Assembly: GCA_936450465.1 (NCBI GenBank)
Contig: OW388296.1
Coordinates: 30,791,638 to 30,855,637 of the forward strand
Length of the DNA: 64,000 nt
Source: Gibbula magus
Lineage: Eukaryota; Mollusca; Gastropoda; Trochida; Trochidae
Direction: 5' to 3'
A model generated the notes under the pieces. It was not told the origin of the DNA. It was given only the letters and a program-made list of their open reading frames with translations, and made no database searches. Shown here piece after piece: positions 37,141-49,133 of this stretch. Within the stretch, counting starts at the first letter, position 1, and each line of letters starts with the position of its first letter. A program made the translations under genes and the position numbers.

Positions 37141-37670
37141 TCTGAGTGACCATTTAACAGGAATCACGACTTATACAAACTGAATAATCTGTGATAATCC
37201 ACTGGCTAAAGATCTCACCCGAACTTTCAAGTCACAGATTAAAGAAATGGAGACTGGCTATGCAAGATTGAATCAAGGTCTGACTTGATTTAATTTGCGT
37301 CCATCAAGCGTCTTGTTACCCTGAAGAATGTCAGCGTCAGATGTTTGATCTCTGATGTTGAGACTGTAAAGCCAGGATTTTAAGCTCAGATATAAGTGAG
37401 GTTTACATGGAGTCTTCAAAGGGAACATATTTGGCTGAGATAATTTCAAGAGATTTTTTCAAAAAGAGAAGTACTTCTGATGGTTTGGATGTTGCCCAAA
37501 TGCTTCACAATAACTGATTCATAGGAGAAAAACAAATGTTTGATAAATTAGGAGCTGTTGTCCTGTGATATGAGTAAAACAACATCTTTCAGAAAAGTGA
37601 TTCATACATAGAGAAATTGAAGGTTATAAACAGTTTGAAATGTATAGTAATAGTAAATTTTGTTGTTGTT

Positions 37671-37990
37671 TTAAAGGGGCAGTAGCACGTTTTTTGCAAA
37701 GTTTATTTTTTCAAATTTCCCATTTATAATGATAGTTTATGTCATTTATATTTACTTTAGAGGGTAAAACATCTTATTAAACAAACCAAATATCCGTAGT
37801 GGTAATAACGATGTTGCGTATAAAGCAAACATTGCATGGCGGCCATTTTATTGTGAACACAATTTATTATTTCGAATGACAAAAACGATTCCCATAGCTT
37901 TTCGAAGGGTGGTTTACTATTAGTGACATTATTTTTCAAATACATTTCATCAACTTATTTCAGCAAAAAAACGTGCTACTGCCCCTTTAA
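37671..37990 (-). mobile_element. TTAA MITE copy 5 (internal deletion)
   Basis: Ends TTAAAGGGGCAGTAGCACGT and ACGTGCTACTGCCCCTTTAA, TTAA both sides. Shortest copy: part of the right half after CCCATAGCTTTTCGAAG is missing. Confidence 0.92.
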
Positions 37991-39004
37991 AATGTAAAAG
38001 AAAACTTGTAGTACACTGCTGATTTATTCTGTCATCTTTTTGTCAAAGATTTCCAATGCAGGAATATAGTGAAAAAAGGAAATCAACTTCAATTGACATC
38101 AAAGTTTGGACTTGTTTTGCTTGTCAACATGGAATGAATGTGTCAAAAAGTGAATAAGTCACTTGATGTTCTCCATGTCACAAATAAATTTACAGTCAAT
38201 AAAAAAAATCCATTTCAATCCCGGCTCTAATGAGATGAAGTCAATCCCTGCTGTCAAGGTTTGTTGCCAATTGAGGTTATGTTGTTTACAAACGTTCAAA
38301 CTCGGAGATCGCGTGGTATGTGTGCTGTAACTATTACTGGGACATTGTCTTTACGCTAGCCTACGAGCTTCCATGACTAAGTAGACTCAGCTTTAACTAA
38401 TCTGGATTATCCCCCTTTAATGCAAGGTCAAGGAAAACATGGCCACCATGGGATTAGTTCATGTCATAATCCCATTGCACATAAGATATTTTCTTTTTCC
38501 TCTTTGAACTCAAAGGTATCAAGTTAAAGTTTTGATGTAAATATTTAAGTAAATGTATAATATATAATAATTATAATTTTTCATTAGAAAAAGGGTAATA
38601 AAGATTGGTCCATTCCCTTTGGGTATTCTAGAGGAGGAGAGAGCCTCCAAAACAGAGTTTACCACACCAACTCCTGTTGGTTCCGTCATTATCTCTTAGT
38701 ATTCTTCAGTGGATCCTCATGCTGTTAGCCCCACCCCACACATATTTTTTGACAGGTCGTCAAGAGCCTCTCCAAATGTAGTTGAGCTTGAGATTTGGGA
38801 ATTATGGAATCTTCATTTCTTGGTACTGTATTAAAGAATAATATTCCTTTTTGTAGTCACTGGTACTCATGACATGCTTACTCAGAATCTCTGGAAAAAT
38901 CAGTTCTTAAAAAAAATAAAAAAATAAAATACTAATGTCTAGTTAATTGTATAACAAACCAGATTTCAGGGTATTTCATCACTATCAAATACAGCCACTG
39001 ATTT

Positions 39005-39140
39005 CGTAAATTTACCCTTTATTCCATGCCAACGGTCTACTGATCCATGCTTTTAGGTTCCACCACAATGCATAGCATCGGTGTTGCAGGATTTCTCCCA
39101 AAGGTGATACTGTCCTTCCGCCATCAAGAGTTTAACTTTA
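39005..39140 (+). mobile_element. Degenerate SINE tail
   Basis: CCACCACAATGCATAGCATC, GTTGCAGGATTTCTCCC and GAGTTTAACTTTAC resemble the SINE 3' domain. Confidence 0.45.
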
Positions 39141-39214
39141 CAAGCGCTGTATTATCCCTGTATAAAATCACGAAATGAAATACAATCTAGCCATTTAAGA
39201 GTATATTGCATGTC

Positions 39215-39576
39215 TTAAAGGCGCTGTAGCACGTTTTTTGCAAAATTTATTTTTTCAAATTTCCCATTTATAATGATAGTTTATGTCATTTAAATTAACT
39301 TTAGAGGGTAAAACATCTTATTACACAAACAAATTATCTGTAGTGGTAAAAACTATGTTGCGTATAAAGCAAAAATTGCATGGCGGCCATTTTATTGTGA
39401 ACACAATTTATTATTTTGTATTACAAAAACGATTCCCATGGCTTAACCAAAACATGTACACTCATTTTAAACTTTATTTTCCGAGGAGAAAAGGATGTTT
39501 TACTATTGGTGAAATTATTTTTCAAATACATTTCATCAACTTATTTGAGCGAAAAAACGTGCTACAGCGCCTTTAA
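39215..39576 (-). mobile_element. TTAA MITE copy 6 (variant TIRs)
   Basis: Left end TTAAAGGCGCTGTAGCACGT, right end ACGTGCTACAGCGCCTTTAA: both termini carry the same two changes from the other copies. TTAA at both ends. Confidence 0.93.
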
Positions 39577-39919
39577 ATCATTAGATAAAATTTAAATAAA
39601 TATTTTAAAATATATTGATGTCAGTACGGCTAGACATTTTAATGACTCCACAAGATAAGGATCACTTCCTGCAATATTGCCCACAATAATACTTCATGTC
39701 CATGCTTCATTTAGCGATCGACGGGCAATTATTGATAATAATGAGTTTGCAATACAGTTTAAGCTTGACTAGTCATTCACAACTGATCCGTAATAGTTCT
39801 CGTAGGATCCCCAGAATTCCCTCAAACCACAGACCTCTGTTCTTGAAGGATGCCATGGTTACCAGACTCTATAGAATCTCCTGATCTAACGTTGCACCAT
39901 GGTGGTCAGTGCTTTTGAT

Positions 39920-39935
39920 GGTTACCATAGCAACC
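39920..39935. promoter_or_regulatory. RFX X-box-like palindrome
   Basis: GGTTACCATAGCAACC fits the RFX consensus GTNRCC-N0-3-RGYAAC with both half-sites intact. A half-site GGTTACC lies about 65 bp upstream. Occupancy is unknown; it is in an intron. Confidence 0.4.
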
Positions 39936-40492
39936 TAGACTATCCTGATTTGACTCTGCATCTTGACAAGGAGAAATAAATATTGCATGTAAACATTAGG
40001 ACAGCATCCTGATTAAAGGGCTGATCTTGTGTAAACAAGTGGGCTTCAAGAGTCAGAAGATTTGAAGGTTACTTCAGTAACGAAGCTGAATTGTTAGAGG
40101 TTCGACTCAAGTTGTCATGCTGAATTTTCAGTTATCTTCTGGAGAAGTATCATAACCTCTTTCTGCCACACTGGACTGACACCTATAAATTTTGATTATT
40201 TATTCATAAAAATGACTATTTTATTTAAAATTGGAAAGTAGCTTCAGAAAAATGGGAATTACAGATGTATTTCAGATCCCAATCTAGAGGTTATCATGTT
40301 GTATTTATCAATCGATTCTTTAAATTAGAATACCATTTCCTATTCAAGCCAGACTCTTAATTAAAAGGTTTCCTGTTTCAATGATGTTTTCTCTGTTTGG
40401 TCGAATTTTGAATAGCCCAAATCTACTTATTGTGTAAAAGGCACTCAGTTATCAAGAAAGTCTTAAATTGCACATTTTTACCCAAGCGCCTT

Positions 40493-40514
40493 TTTTTTTT
40501 TTTTTTTTTTTTTG
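40493..40514. repeat. Poly-T tract
   Basis: About 22 consecutive T. No retroposon body could be recognised next to it. Confidence 0.85.
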
Positions 40515-40897
40515 CTCAGAAGCCCTCAAGGATGGAAACTATAGGTCCGCAAGTAATGAACTCACATAAAGTTTTGTTCTTGAAAGTTTATTTGTTTTAA
40601 TTGAAATTAAAATAAGTTTTTCTAATCTTACTATTTCCCAAAACCTATTGTTTGAATAAGCTCCAATGTAGGGCGTAGCTGTAGAGCTCCTGTTGACTGT
40701 AAAATAAAAAAATCTAAGTTTTCTGCAAATATATATTTATGTTAATGAAACTGCTCATTCTGATTTTTCTATATGTCTTTTTGAGGTTTTTTCATTTACA
40801 CAGTGACAGTATGGTTTATATATATCTGATTATATCTTCCAAATGTAAGTTTTTGAAGATTTGTTTTGATATTATTGGGAACTTTAAGAAACAAGGT

Positions 40898-41100
40898 AAG
40901 GGGCTGGGATAGTGTTGTGGTTAGCACAGTGATTCTACATCAGATCAAGTGGTCTGTGGTTCAAATCCTGCTCACTTTATCTGCTTTAGAGAACTGTTTT
41001 GCTTGGTTTAGGTGTGGTTTAGGCTGCACTAATGCTGCAGTACCACCAATAGCTCACAAGTTCCAGCAAATGCAGTACAATGCGAGGAAAGTGTAGCTGG
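40898..41100 (+). mobile_element. Degenerate SINE
   Basis: GGGGCTGGGATAGTGTTGTG, GTTCAAATCCTG, TTTAGAGAACTGTTTTGC and CAGTACCACCAATAGCTCAC are in SINE order, heavily diverged. Confidence 0.7.
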
Positions 41101-41213
41101 CTTTATCCCCTTCTGTATATCATTCACTACTGTGATATGAGGTCTTAGAAGTAGACTACTTGAGAAACATAGATTTTCTGGATAACACCTAGATATTATG
41201 TAGAAACATTATG

Positions 41214-41355
41214 TACTGTATTATCTCGAGTAAAAGACCATACTTGGCCCTAAAACCATCCCCACTTTTTGGAGGGTTTTCCTGGTTTTGGTTATTCTCA
41301 GGTTATAGCCCACCCCCCCAAATTTGCCAGATGTTTCATGGTCATACATTACATA
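41214..41355. mobile_element. TA-flanked pogo-like element, left end only
   Basis: TACTGTATTATCTCGAGTAA then AAGACCATACTTGG, GGTTATTCTCAGGTTATAGC and CATGGTCATACATTACATAA match the left half of the 5246 element (the last motif identical). No right end found. Confidence 0.75.
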
Positions 41356-41359
41356 AATC

Positions 41360-41430
41360 TGCATTACCACATCTGTGAGGAGGCTTCTCCCTGTATATGG
41401 TAGGAGTGAAGTACAGTTGAAATAGGCATT
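41360..41430 (+). mobile_element. SINE tail fragment
   Basis: TGAGGAGGCTTCTCCCTGTA, GTGAAGTACAGTTGAAATAG and CATTTAACACC resemble the SINE 3' domain, directly after the pogo-like end. Confidence 0.5.
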
Positions 41431-41698
41431 TAACACCAAAGTTCTCACTTCAGACAATGTGAATGTGGGATGAAGTGTACATTTCTTCACACTGATGCTG
41501 GAATACAGCTCTGCCATTTTGAAATTTCAGTATACAGTTTCAGAAATCCAAAAGATCATGGGTATCAGATTTACAGAGAAAATATCAACTCTGTAGGTGG
41601 TTAACAAGCTGACGAAAGTTAAATAGTTGTTTCCATGACAACAATAAAAACAAATGTCATGATAAACTATATAAACTTGAATACTCCTCTGCATTGCT

Positions 41699-41722
41699 TA
41701 TATATATATTTATATATATATC
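41699..41722. repeat. (TA)n microsatellite
   Basis: TATATATATATTTATATATA-type run with one interruption. Confidence 0.8.
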
Positions 41723-41787
41723 CTATTTCCATTGTTGTATATCAAATATTGGCATTTTATTTTCCCCTCCCCTTTGTTTCTTGTGGG

Positions 41788-42045
41788 TGGTATAGAGTGG
41801 CTAGCGCGTTTGGGATCAAGAGATTCCCGGCTCAAATTGCACCAGGGGCTTGATGTAGTAGGTTAATTAATGTGCCTATCAATACCATATGAAACGACCA
41901 GGGGCTTGATTACTAAATCTAGGTTCTGTCAGGGGCTCGTTATCTTTGTTTTCTGTTCTACATGTAGTGTGATTGGTGACAATATTACACATGTTTTCAG
42001 TGTACCACCACCGATGCTTGTAGATTTCACTGCAATATAGGCTGG
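41788..42045 (+). mobile_element. Degenerate SINE
   Basis: GTATAGAGTGGCTAGCGCGT, TGGGATCAAGAGATTCCCGG, CACCAGGGGCTTGAT, TCTACATGTAGTGTG and GTACCACCACCGATGCTTGT lie in SINE order with insertions between them. Confidence 0.6.
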
Positions 42046-43849
42046 AGTTTACGTAAATTATATCGCTATTGAAAACGAGTTCCTTTGAATTTAAAATGCT
42101 TCTTTAGAAGGTACATATTATTTGGTGCACAATTTAAACTTTTGATAACTATGTGCAATTAAATTATTTGAAATTTCTCGTCTATCTTGATGCAAATTCG
42201 CTTGTAAACTCGGTTGTGTAAACTCGCTCAAACTAGGACTGTCGGTAAATCGTAGTTGGTAAACATTGATTTTAAATTATGAACCAGTTTACGCGTGTTA
42301 TTGATAAATTAATAGTTATAATTAATTGCTATCGTATTATGTTTAATAGTATGAAATGATGAATGAAAAACCAACAAATAGTAATACTCTCTCAGAATGT
42401 ATTCATAAATTTTTTTTTTACTTCCGGGTTTTTCTTTTTGGGTCAAAGATGACTGGCAAAAATTTGAATCTGCATCCCTGAGGCTGGGTAAAAGGTTTTT
42501 TTTTTAAAATAGAAGTTTGACATAATTAGTACAAAAACCATGTCGAGTAGCAAATGTAGAGGAATCAAAGAGCATAATACAGGTTAAAGATAGGCTACTA
42601 GCTGAAAACTGGCTATCTGGAACACTCCAGCACCCGGAGGGGAAGTGTTAATTTGAAAGAAATGGACACCTTTAACATTGAAAAGATGAGAATTGACAAA
42701 GATGACACCATTAGGGAATTCACCAAGGAACATAAATGAGTATTGATATTTATGTGTTAAGAACAACCTATTGACTTTCGGTGGCTGAATGGATACATTG
42801 TTGGGACAGTCAGTGCTGGTGATTGGGTGTGGGTTCATATCCTATAAAGGACATGGTTTGAGAAAATAATAGATACATGAATGTGTACTATTACAGATAA
42901 AGTGATCCCAACTTATAACCTTGTTACATTTGTTCACTTTCTAAATGGCATGTATTTCTACTTGTATACTGTAAGTAAGTAAGTATGTATGTAAGTAAAT
43001 AAGTATGTATGTATGTGCATGTTTATCTGCTGGTGGACCATAACGGATGTCACATGACGGTGGTATCGAGGTCAGCGTCAGACTGACTTCCTGCGCACAA
43101 TGATTGACACCCTCCCAGCGTTCAGGGCGATGACAGATTGGCTGTATACACACATCGTTCATCTGCTCCCAGTAACCTCATTTACCCAGTGTGGTCGTCA
43201 TAATTACATACAGTCACATCAATCATAATATTACCTCCATAAACATGTAATCATGGATCCCTGATTATGTATTTTGTTCATTGGTGGATGAATGGATGTG
43301 ATTTTATGGATTTATAATTCTATGGACATTAGAATGAAAATTTTTGAAAGATTTTATTGTAGATATTTTGCTTAGACTGAAACTTAAATGATGTGTTTTA
43401 AAAGATATATTCCTAACAACAAATATATTTTATATATTTTATATATAAATATTATATTTTTATATTTTTATTGATAAAAGACAAGTGGTTACAGTTTCTA
43501 TAATTTGGCGGCTGAGAATGGTTCAGTAGCTAAAGTCTTAATAATTTAATTTTCTCAAATATTAGGTTTATTTATTTTGTTCGTCCAAAGAAGCCATCAA
43601 ATTCTCACAATTAGTCTAAAAGCAAACAAAAAATTAATCTTTATGAATCAGATTTATTCACGTCCTTCCTCCAGCAGAATGATTGCCATTCCAACCACAA
43701 AGCTAACAGATAGTTGATTTATTGCCTATCAGTACCAGCACTATAGTGGTTGATATCAAGTTTTATAGCCCCTTTACTATGTGATAAGCCCCCTGAGAAA
43801 TGTCTTGTGTTTGTGTGATAGAAAGTGCTGCTTATGGTGGAAAGTAACA
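42046..43849. other. Unannotated sequence with microsatellite
   Basis: A (GTAA/GTAT)n run at 42971-43016 and a TATATTTTATATATTTTATA-type AT block near 43425-43470 stand out. No exon recognised. Confidence 0.5.
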
Positions 43850-44203
43850 TTAAAGGGGCAGTAGCATGTTTTTTGAAAATTGTATTTTTTCAAATTTCCT
43901 ATTTTTAATGATAGTTTGTGTCATTTAAATTTGCTTTAGAGGGTTAAACATCTTATTACACAAACCAATTATCCGTAGTAGTAATAAAGGTGTTGCGTAT
44001 AAATAAAAAATATGCATGGCATAATTTTATTGTTCAATTTATTTTGAATGACAAAAACGATTATCATGGCCTTACTGAGCCATGTACACTCATTTTTAAC
44101 TTGATTTTCCGAAGAGATAAGGGTGTTTCACTACAGGTAAAATTACTTTTCAAATACATTTCATCAATGTATTTGATCGAAAAACGTGCTACTGCCCCTT
44201 TAA
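43850..44203 (-). mobile_element. TTAA MITE copy 7
   Basis: Left TTAAAGGGGCAGTAGCATGT, right ACGTGCTACTGCCCCTTTAA, TTAA at both ends. Diverged interior (AATATGCATGGCATAATTTT replaces the usual ATGGCGGCCAT). Confidence 0.9.
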
Positions 44204-44894
44204 GATTGGATAATGAAATTTGACATTTGAAGATTCGATATTCAAATACAAAAAGAGAAATATTAGAATTTCTAAATTTTCGAAGCTACTTATAGGTTAT
44301 TGTTAACGTATGACTATTTCAGCTGTAAGTGGGCTTAAACAATTGCCCTGAAATATTTTTTCTAGGCTGATGGCCTAATGGAATAGCATTGTTGTCATCG
44401 TAAGTTTTAACCTTTCTTTTTGATTACATAAATGTCAGATTTGAAATTTTTGCAGAGTGTATGAAAAATCATCTAGTGGAAATATGTTTGATTAGGTATA
44501 TGTTTTCTGATGGCTGTCTTTGCTTGGATAATGGTTTATGAGAGCTGTCGGTGTATATTATGTACTTCATCATGTATGAGACACTTCATCATGTTTCTGC
44601 GTCATGATGATCAATTTGCTGGTCAGCTATAGCAAATGCACGGAAAGTTTGTGGTTTGGAGTAATGAGACTTAGAATATGCTAAATCTTTGGATTACTGT
44701 TGCAAATTCATTAGGAGTATGATCTATTTGATCATTGTGCGTTTCATGTGAAATTAATTTCCCTTTGATGAGTTTTTACTTTTATCCCTCATAATCCTAA
44801 TATCAAATTTTCATCTTTGTTAGCTAGTTTGTAGTCAACCTCAGAATATCCAGTAGGGTAAAGGTTAATGATACCTTACATGCATCAGAATTAA

Positions 44895-44993
44895 ATACAG
44901 AACTGCCAATGGTTTGCTTGTTCCAAGCAGATGCCTGCAGGTTTCATTTCGATACATAAGCATTATGGTGTTGTAGGCCTTCTCCCTGCTCTA
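44895..44993 (+). mobile_element. Old SINE tail hosting the SINE dimer (left part)
   Basis: GCTTGTTCCAAGCAGATGCC, TGCAGGTTTCATTTCGATAC and GTAGGCCTTCTCCCTGC form an old 3' domain. It resumes after the insertion with AATACCAACC and TTTGAAAGCACC at 45520. Confidence 0.7.
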
Positions 44994-45507
44994 GGGGGCG
45001 GGATAGTGCATTTGACTTCGGAGGTTCAAGGTTCGAATCCCGTCAGGGGGTTCTACACGCAGTAAGGTTTGGGTGCAATGCTACTCTGAATTTCAGCGTA
45101 GTACCACCCATGGTTCGCTAGTTCCAGCCTATGCTCGCAGGTTTCACCGCAATGCATAGCCACATGGTATTGCAGGCTTTCTTCCTGCCATAATACTAGC
45201 AGCCGCCATAAAAGTGAAATACTCTTGAAAGCGGCGTTAAACCACAACCTCACCTCACCTCCCGCCAGGGGCACGGCAACTTTGTCTGCAGTAGAGAACT
45301 GTTCTACACGCAGTATGGTTTGGGTGCAATGCTACACTGAATCTCAGCGTAGTGCCACCCATGGTTCGCTAGTTCCAGCCGATGCTCGCAGGTTTCACCT
45401 CAATGCATAGCCACATGGGCTTTCTCCCTGCCATAATACTAGCAGCCGCGATATAAATGAAATACTCTTGAAAGTGGCGTTAAACCCCAACTCACCTCAC
45501 CTAACCA
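44994..45507 (+). mobile_element. Tandem SINE dimer
   Basis: Unit 1 (44994-45260) is a SINE with a shortened head and tail CTCACCTCACCT. Unit 2 starts at about 45261 at CCCGCCAGGGGCACGGCAAC, lacking the tRNA head, and runs to the tail at 45507. CTCCCTGCTCTA occurs once on each side (44982-44993, 45508-45519), so the dimer is bounded by one target duplication. Confidence 0.92.
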
Positions 45508-46059
45508 CTCCCTGCTCTAATACCAACCATTCGTTTGAAAGCACCTACACACTGAATATTCACAAGGATTGTTTTAATATCAAAATGTCTCATATAATAT
45601 TTTTATTTTTTGATTTAATATATATTACATATTACATGTGTATTAATTACATTGGTAAGCTATGTTTGTGCCAGCTGTTATACACCCTCATTCTGACAGA
45701 TGACGGCTGTCACCGAGAAGACATGTTTATTAAATTCACACATATATGTGGATGTGATGGAGTTTGTTAGTTCTTTCTGTTGACTATTGATAATGATGTT
45801 TTGAGATTGTTTAGCCCTACTAGTCAGCTGGTGCAGCCTGTTGAATTGACTTAATTTTTTGTATTCTATGGATGGAAAATAATTTTGTGTTTAATTGAGA
45901 AGAGAAAGTGTGTATTTTTAGCTTGATAGTCATGTTAAAAAAAGTGGTTGGATGTTGTTAGAAAAAGAAGAGGTTTAGTCCATTTGTAAGCGTTATCTAC
46001 TTTCCCCTTGCTTCCTCATCTGGATAGAAGTACTGCAAAATGTTCAAATAGGAGGAATA

Positions 46060-46127
46060 AAGGTTTCCAGCGGGTTTCATCTGAATGCACAAGCAGCATC
46101 AGAGCAGGCTTTCTTCCTGCAGCAGTA
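46060..46127 (+). mobile_element. Old SINE 3' domain, twice interrupted (left part)
   Basis: CCAGCGGGTTTCATCTGAAT then GCAGGCTTTCTTCCTGC. The same tail continues at 46421-46451 (CAGTAAAATGTTCTTGAAAA, CAGGGTTAA) and after the TTAA element at 47131. Confidence 0.75.
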
Positions 46128-46408
46128 GGGGGCGGGTTAGTGGTTAGTGCGTTCGGCTTCTGATCAAGAGGTCTGGGGTTCGAAATCTCGCCAAGGGCAC
46201 GGCAACTTTGTCTGCAGTAGAGAACAGTTCTACACGCAGTAAGGTTTGGGTGCAATGCTACACTGAATTTCAGTGCAGTACCACCCTTGGTTCACTAGTT
46301 CCAGCCGATGCTCGCAGGTTTCACCCTTTCTCCCTGCCATAATACTAGCAGCCGTGACATAAGTGAAATACTCTTGAAAGCGCCGTTAAACCTCAACTCA
46401 CCTCCCCT
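46128..46408 (+). mobile_element. Young SINE nested in old SINE
   Basis: Head with small deletion (GGGCGGGTTAGTGGTTAGTG), full body lacking the GCAATGCATAGCC segment, 3' domain GAAATACTCTTGAAAGCGCC. CCTGCAGCAGTA duplicated at 46116-46127 and 46409-46420. Confidence 0.92.
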
Positions 46409-46451
46409 CCTGCAGCAGTAAAGCTTCAGTAAAATGTTCTTGAAAACAGGG

Positions 46452-47134
46452 TTAAAGGATAGATGAAATGACATATGGTCCAAATCGGATTCATTAAAAT
46501 GGGATGTCAATTTGACAATTGCTCGATTTTAAATTTTAAATTACTTATATACGGCTTTTTAAAAAAACGCCTGATTTAGCCCCGGCGACCAGAATGAAAG
46601 TCTGTGGGGGTGTGACCCCTGAAGGGATGACTTCTATGACGTATGTGGAGGAATTTGATTTTCGGCGATAGTCACAATTCAACGTAATTTCGCAACATTT
46701 TGATAGTTAATTTCACAAAGGAACCTTCAATAAACCAAATTAAATTTCCCATATATCGAATGTTTAGATATCCAACTAGGTAATTCCGCAGATGACAATT
46801 ACACAATTATTACATAAACATGTCTTTTTGGCGATGTAATACACCTCATAAATTCATTTAGCGGCAGTGATAATCATCATTAATTAATTAACGAGGCACC
46901 GGCGGAGTAGCTATCTAGGCGCCCCGCCTGTCGCTTATCACAGTCATGCTCAGTGAGCATTTTCAAAAGGATTCGCCGAACAAATTGCGTGGAATGGGTG
47001 AATTAAAATCGTCTTAATTATCAATTGCAAGTGTATATTGTCTCGATTTTATGCTCAATTGATTCCGATATACAATATACGTAGAGGTAATCATCTGTCA
47101 TTCTTGAGAAAAATGCATTTCATCTATCCTTTAA
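46452..47134. mobile_element. 683 bp TTAA-flanked TIR element (second family)
   Basis: Starts TTAAAGGATAGATGAAATG and ends CATTTCATCTATCCTTTAA. TTAA at both ends equals the TTAA of the SINE 3' domain CGTTAAAC it landed in. No coding capacity recognised. Confidence 0.9.
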
Positions 47135-48576
47135 ACTGTACATCACTTCCCCTTATAAATGGGAAGGGCTTTATTGTGGCTTTTCAGTCACCATGAAGTC
47201 TTATTGTGCAAACATTGTATCGTGTCAGTTCATCGACCTCTGTAGTCAAGTGCACAATATGTCAATATCTGGTACATTATTTGGTTGTTACTGCCTGTCT
47301 TCTCAATTATTGCATGTTCTTGTGTCCCCATACCAAGTCTATATAGGCTCATATACATTCACTGAAATCGGCAGTCAAGTGCGTTTTTATGCCAATATCT
47401 AGTACATTATTTTGTTATCTTCAGTGATTGGTTACACTGTAATCATACCAAGCCTAAATGTTATTAGAATACAATGTGGCGAGTACATATTATTGTTAAG
47501 CACATGTCATTTTGGAGTTTTATTTTGGCTTCAGTGCTTTTATATTCACAATTAACTATCATAATTATCTGAACCAATGGCCGTGATGGCCCAACTCACC
47601 TAACCTATTAGTGTATGTCTCCCACATGCCAAAAAATAATCAATATATCCCCCATCCTTAGATGCAAAAAATGCTGTACATGGGTTCAGTAATGTGCGAT
47701 ACCTGCTATATAAGTTTGAAGGGAGGTTGTGGGGGAGGGGACCTATTGATGCAAGAATTCATCCAAGTAGGTGCTAATTGCATCAATAACTGCATTTATC
47801 ATGGAATAGAATCAATATTGATGACATCATCAATTGTACCACTAGGCAATTGGTTATGTAACTGGTACATTCAATGAATGAATGATTAATACATGTTGTG
47901 AAATTAGCAACTTTTGTAGTCGATTATGTGTTGATGGACTATTCCTGTTGTTAGATCCAATTTGACTCTTTGTCTATCAAGAATTGAGAAAAATTGTATG
48001 AATAATCTCTCACTGACAGCTCAAAACTGTATTGGAATAGCAAGCATTTCCTATGTTGAGTAAACAAGGTTTGTAGCCTGTGTAGGTAAATAAAATTGTC
48101 ATCAATTAGACTTGTCGTATTTCGTCCATACGTATACTTCATCTGACTTCAAAGGATAATCTAACCATACCAAGTCTAGATAGAACCTTGTTATGGGATC
48201 AGTGACCTATGAAACCGAGTACATGCTAATGTGAATATCATTCAAGGGAGTGCATTCACACACACGTGGGGGAGCACAGATAGACACACATAACATACTC
48301 AAGTGGTGGCATTTAGCCAGCCCACACAATACACTATTATATTCTCTTTTGACACTTTGCATTATGATAACCCTCCTCATATCACTGTGTAACGTCTGTT
48401 GGTTTATAGCTGCCAGTTTGGGAGATTATTAAAAAGTTGATTCATAATGAGCATGTTAAATGTAGTTTTCTTCTTTGTTTTCTTGATGAACATATTTACT
48501 GGAATTGCATTGTGATTGCACTAGCATTGAAAATTTAAATTGGGGTTTAAAATATTCGTCTTAACACATGTGTACG
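47135..48576. other. Unannotated sequence
   Basis: Two copies of TGTCAATATCTGGTACATTA / TGCCAATATCTAGTACATTA (about 47258 and 47389), roughly 130 bp apart, with CAGTCAAGTGC and CATACCAAGTC motifs also repeated, suggest a degenerate tandem duplication. No exon seen. Confidence 0.45.
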
Positions 48577-48588
48577 AAGACAACTGAG

Positions 48589-48900
48589 GGGGTGGGATAA
48601 CGCAGTGGTTAGCGCGTTCGGCTTCTGATCAAGAGGTCCGGGGTTTGAATCCCGCCAGGGGCACGACAACTCTGTCTGCAGTAGAGAACTGTTCTACATG
48701 CAGTAAGGTTTGGGTGCAATGCTACACTGAATTTCAGCGTAGTACCACATGGTTCACTAGTTCCAGCCGTTGCTCGCAGGTTTCACCACAATGCATAGCC
48801 ACATGGCGTTGCAGGTTTTCTCCATGCCATAATACTAGCAGCCGTGATATAAGTGAAATACTCTTGAGAGCGGCGTTAAACCCCAACTCACCTCACCTCA
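48589..48900 (+). mobile_element. tRNA-derived SINE, ACCTC tail
   Basis: Complete family member. AAGACAACTGAG repeated exactly at 48577-48588 and 48901-48912. Confidence 0.94.
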
Positions 48901-49133
48901 AAGACAACTGAGTTTGACATCTATAGCAACATTGCATCATATTTCTTGTTTCATCATTTCCATGACAACGGGTTAGGCATCAGCTTGTGTATATGATATA
49001 TATCATCTTCTGATACAATGTGCTATCATATTATCATTGTTAAAGATTCTTATTGCATTTGTATCAAGATCTTGATTAAACATAGGTCAGATTATTACTG
49101 ATAAAAGATTTTTAAGATGGCAAATTTGTTTTT

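Noticed and set aside
30637..44223. Open frames of 77-97 codons at 30637, 39283 and 43990
   Set aside because: Translations of the TTAA MITE, related only because the MITEs are related; no transposase motifs.
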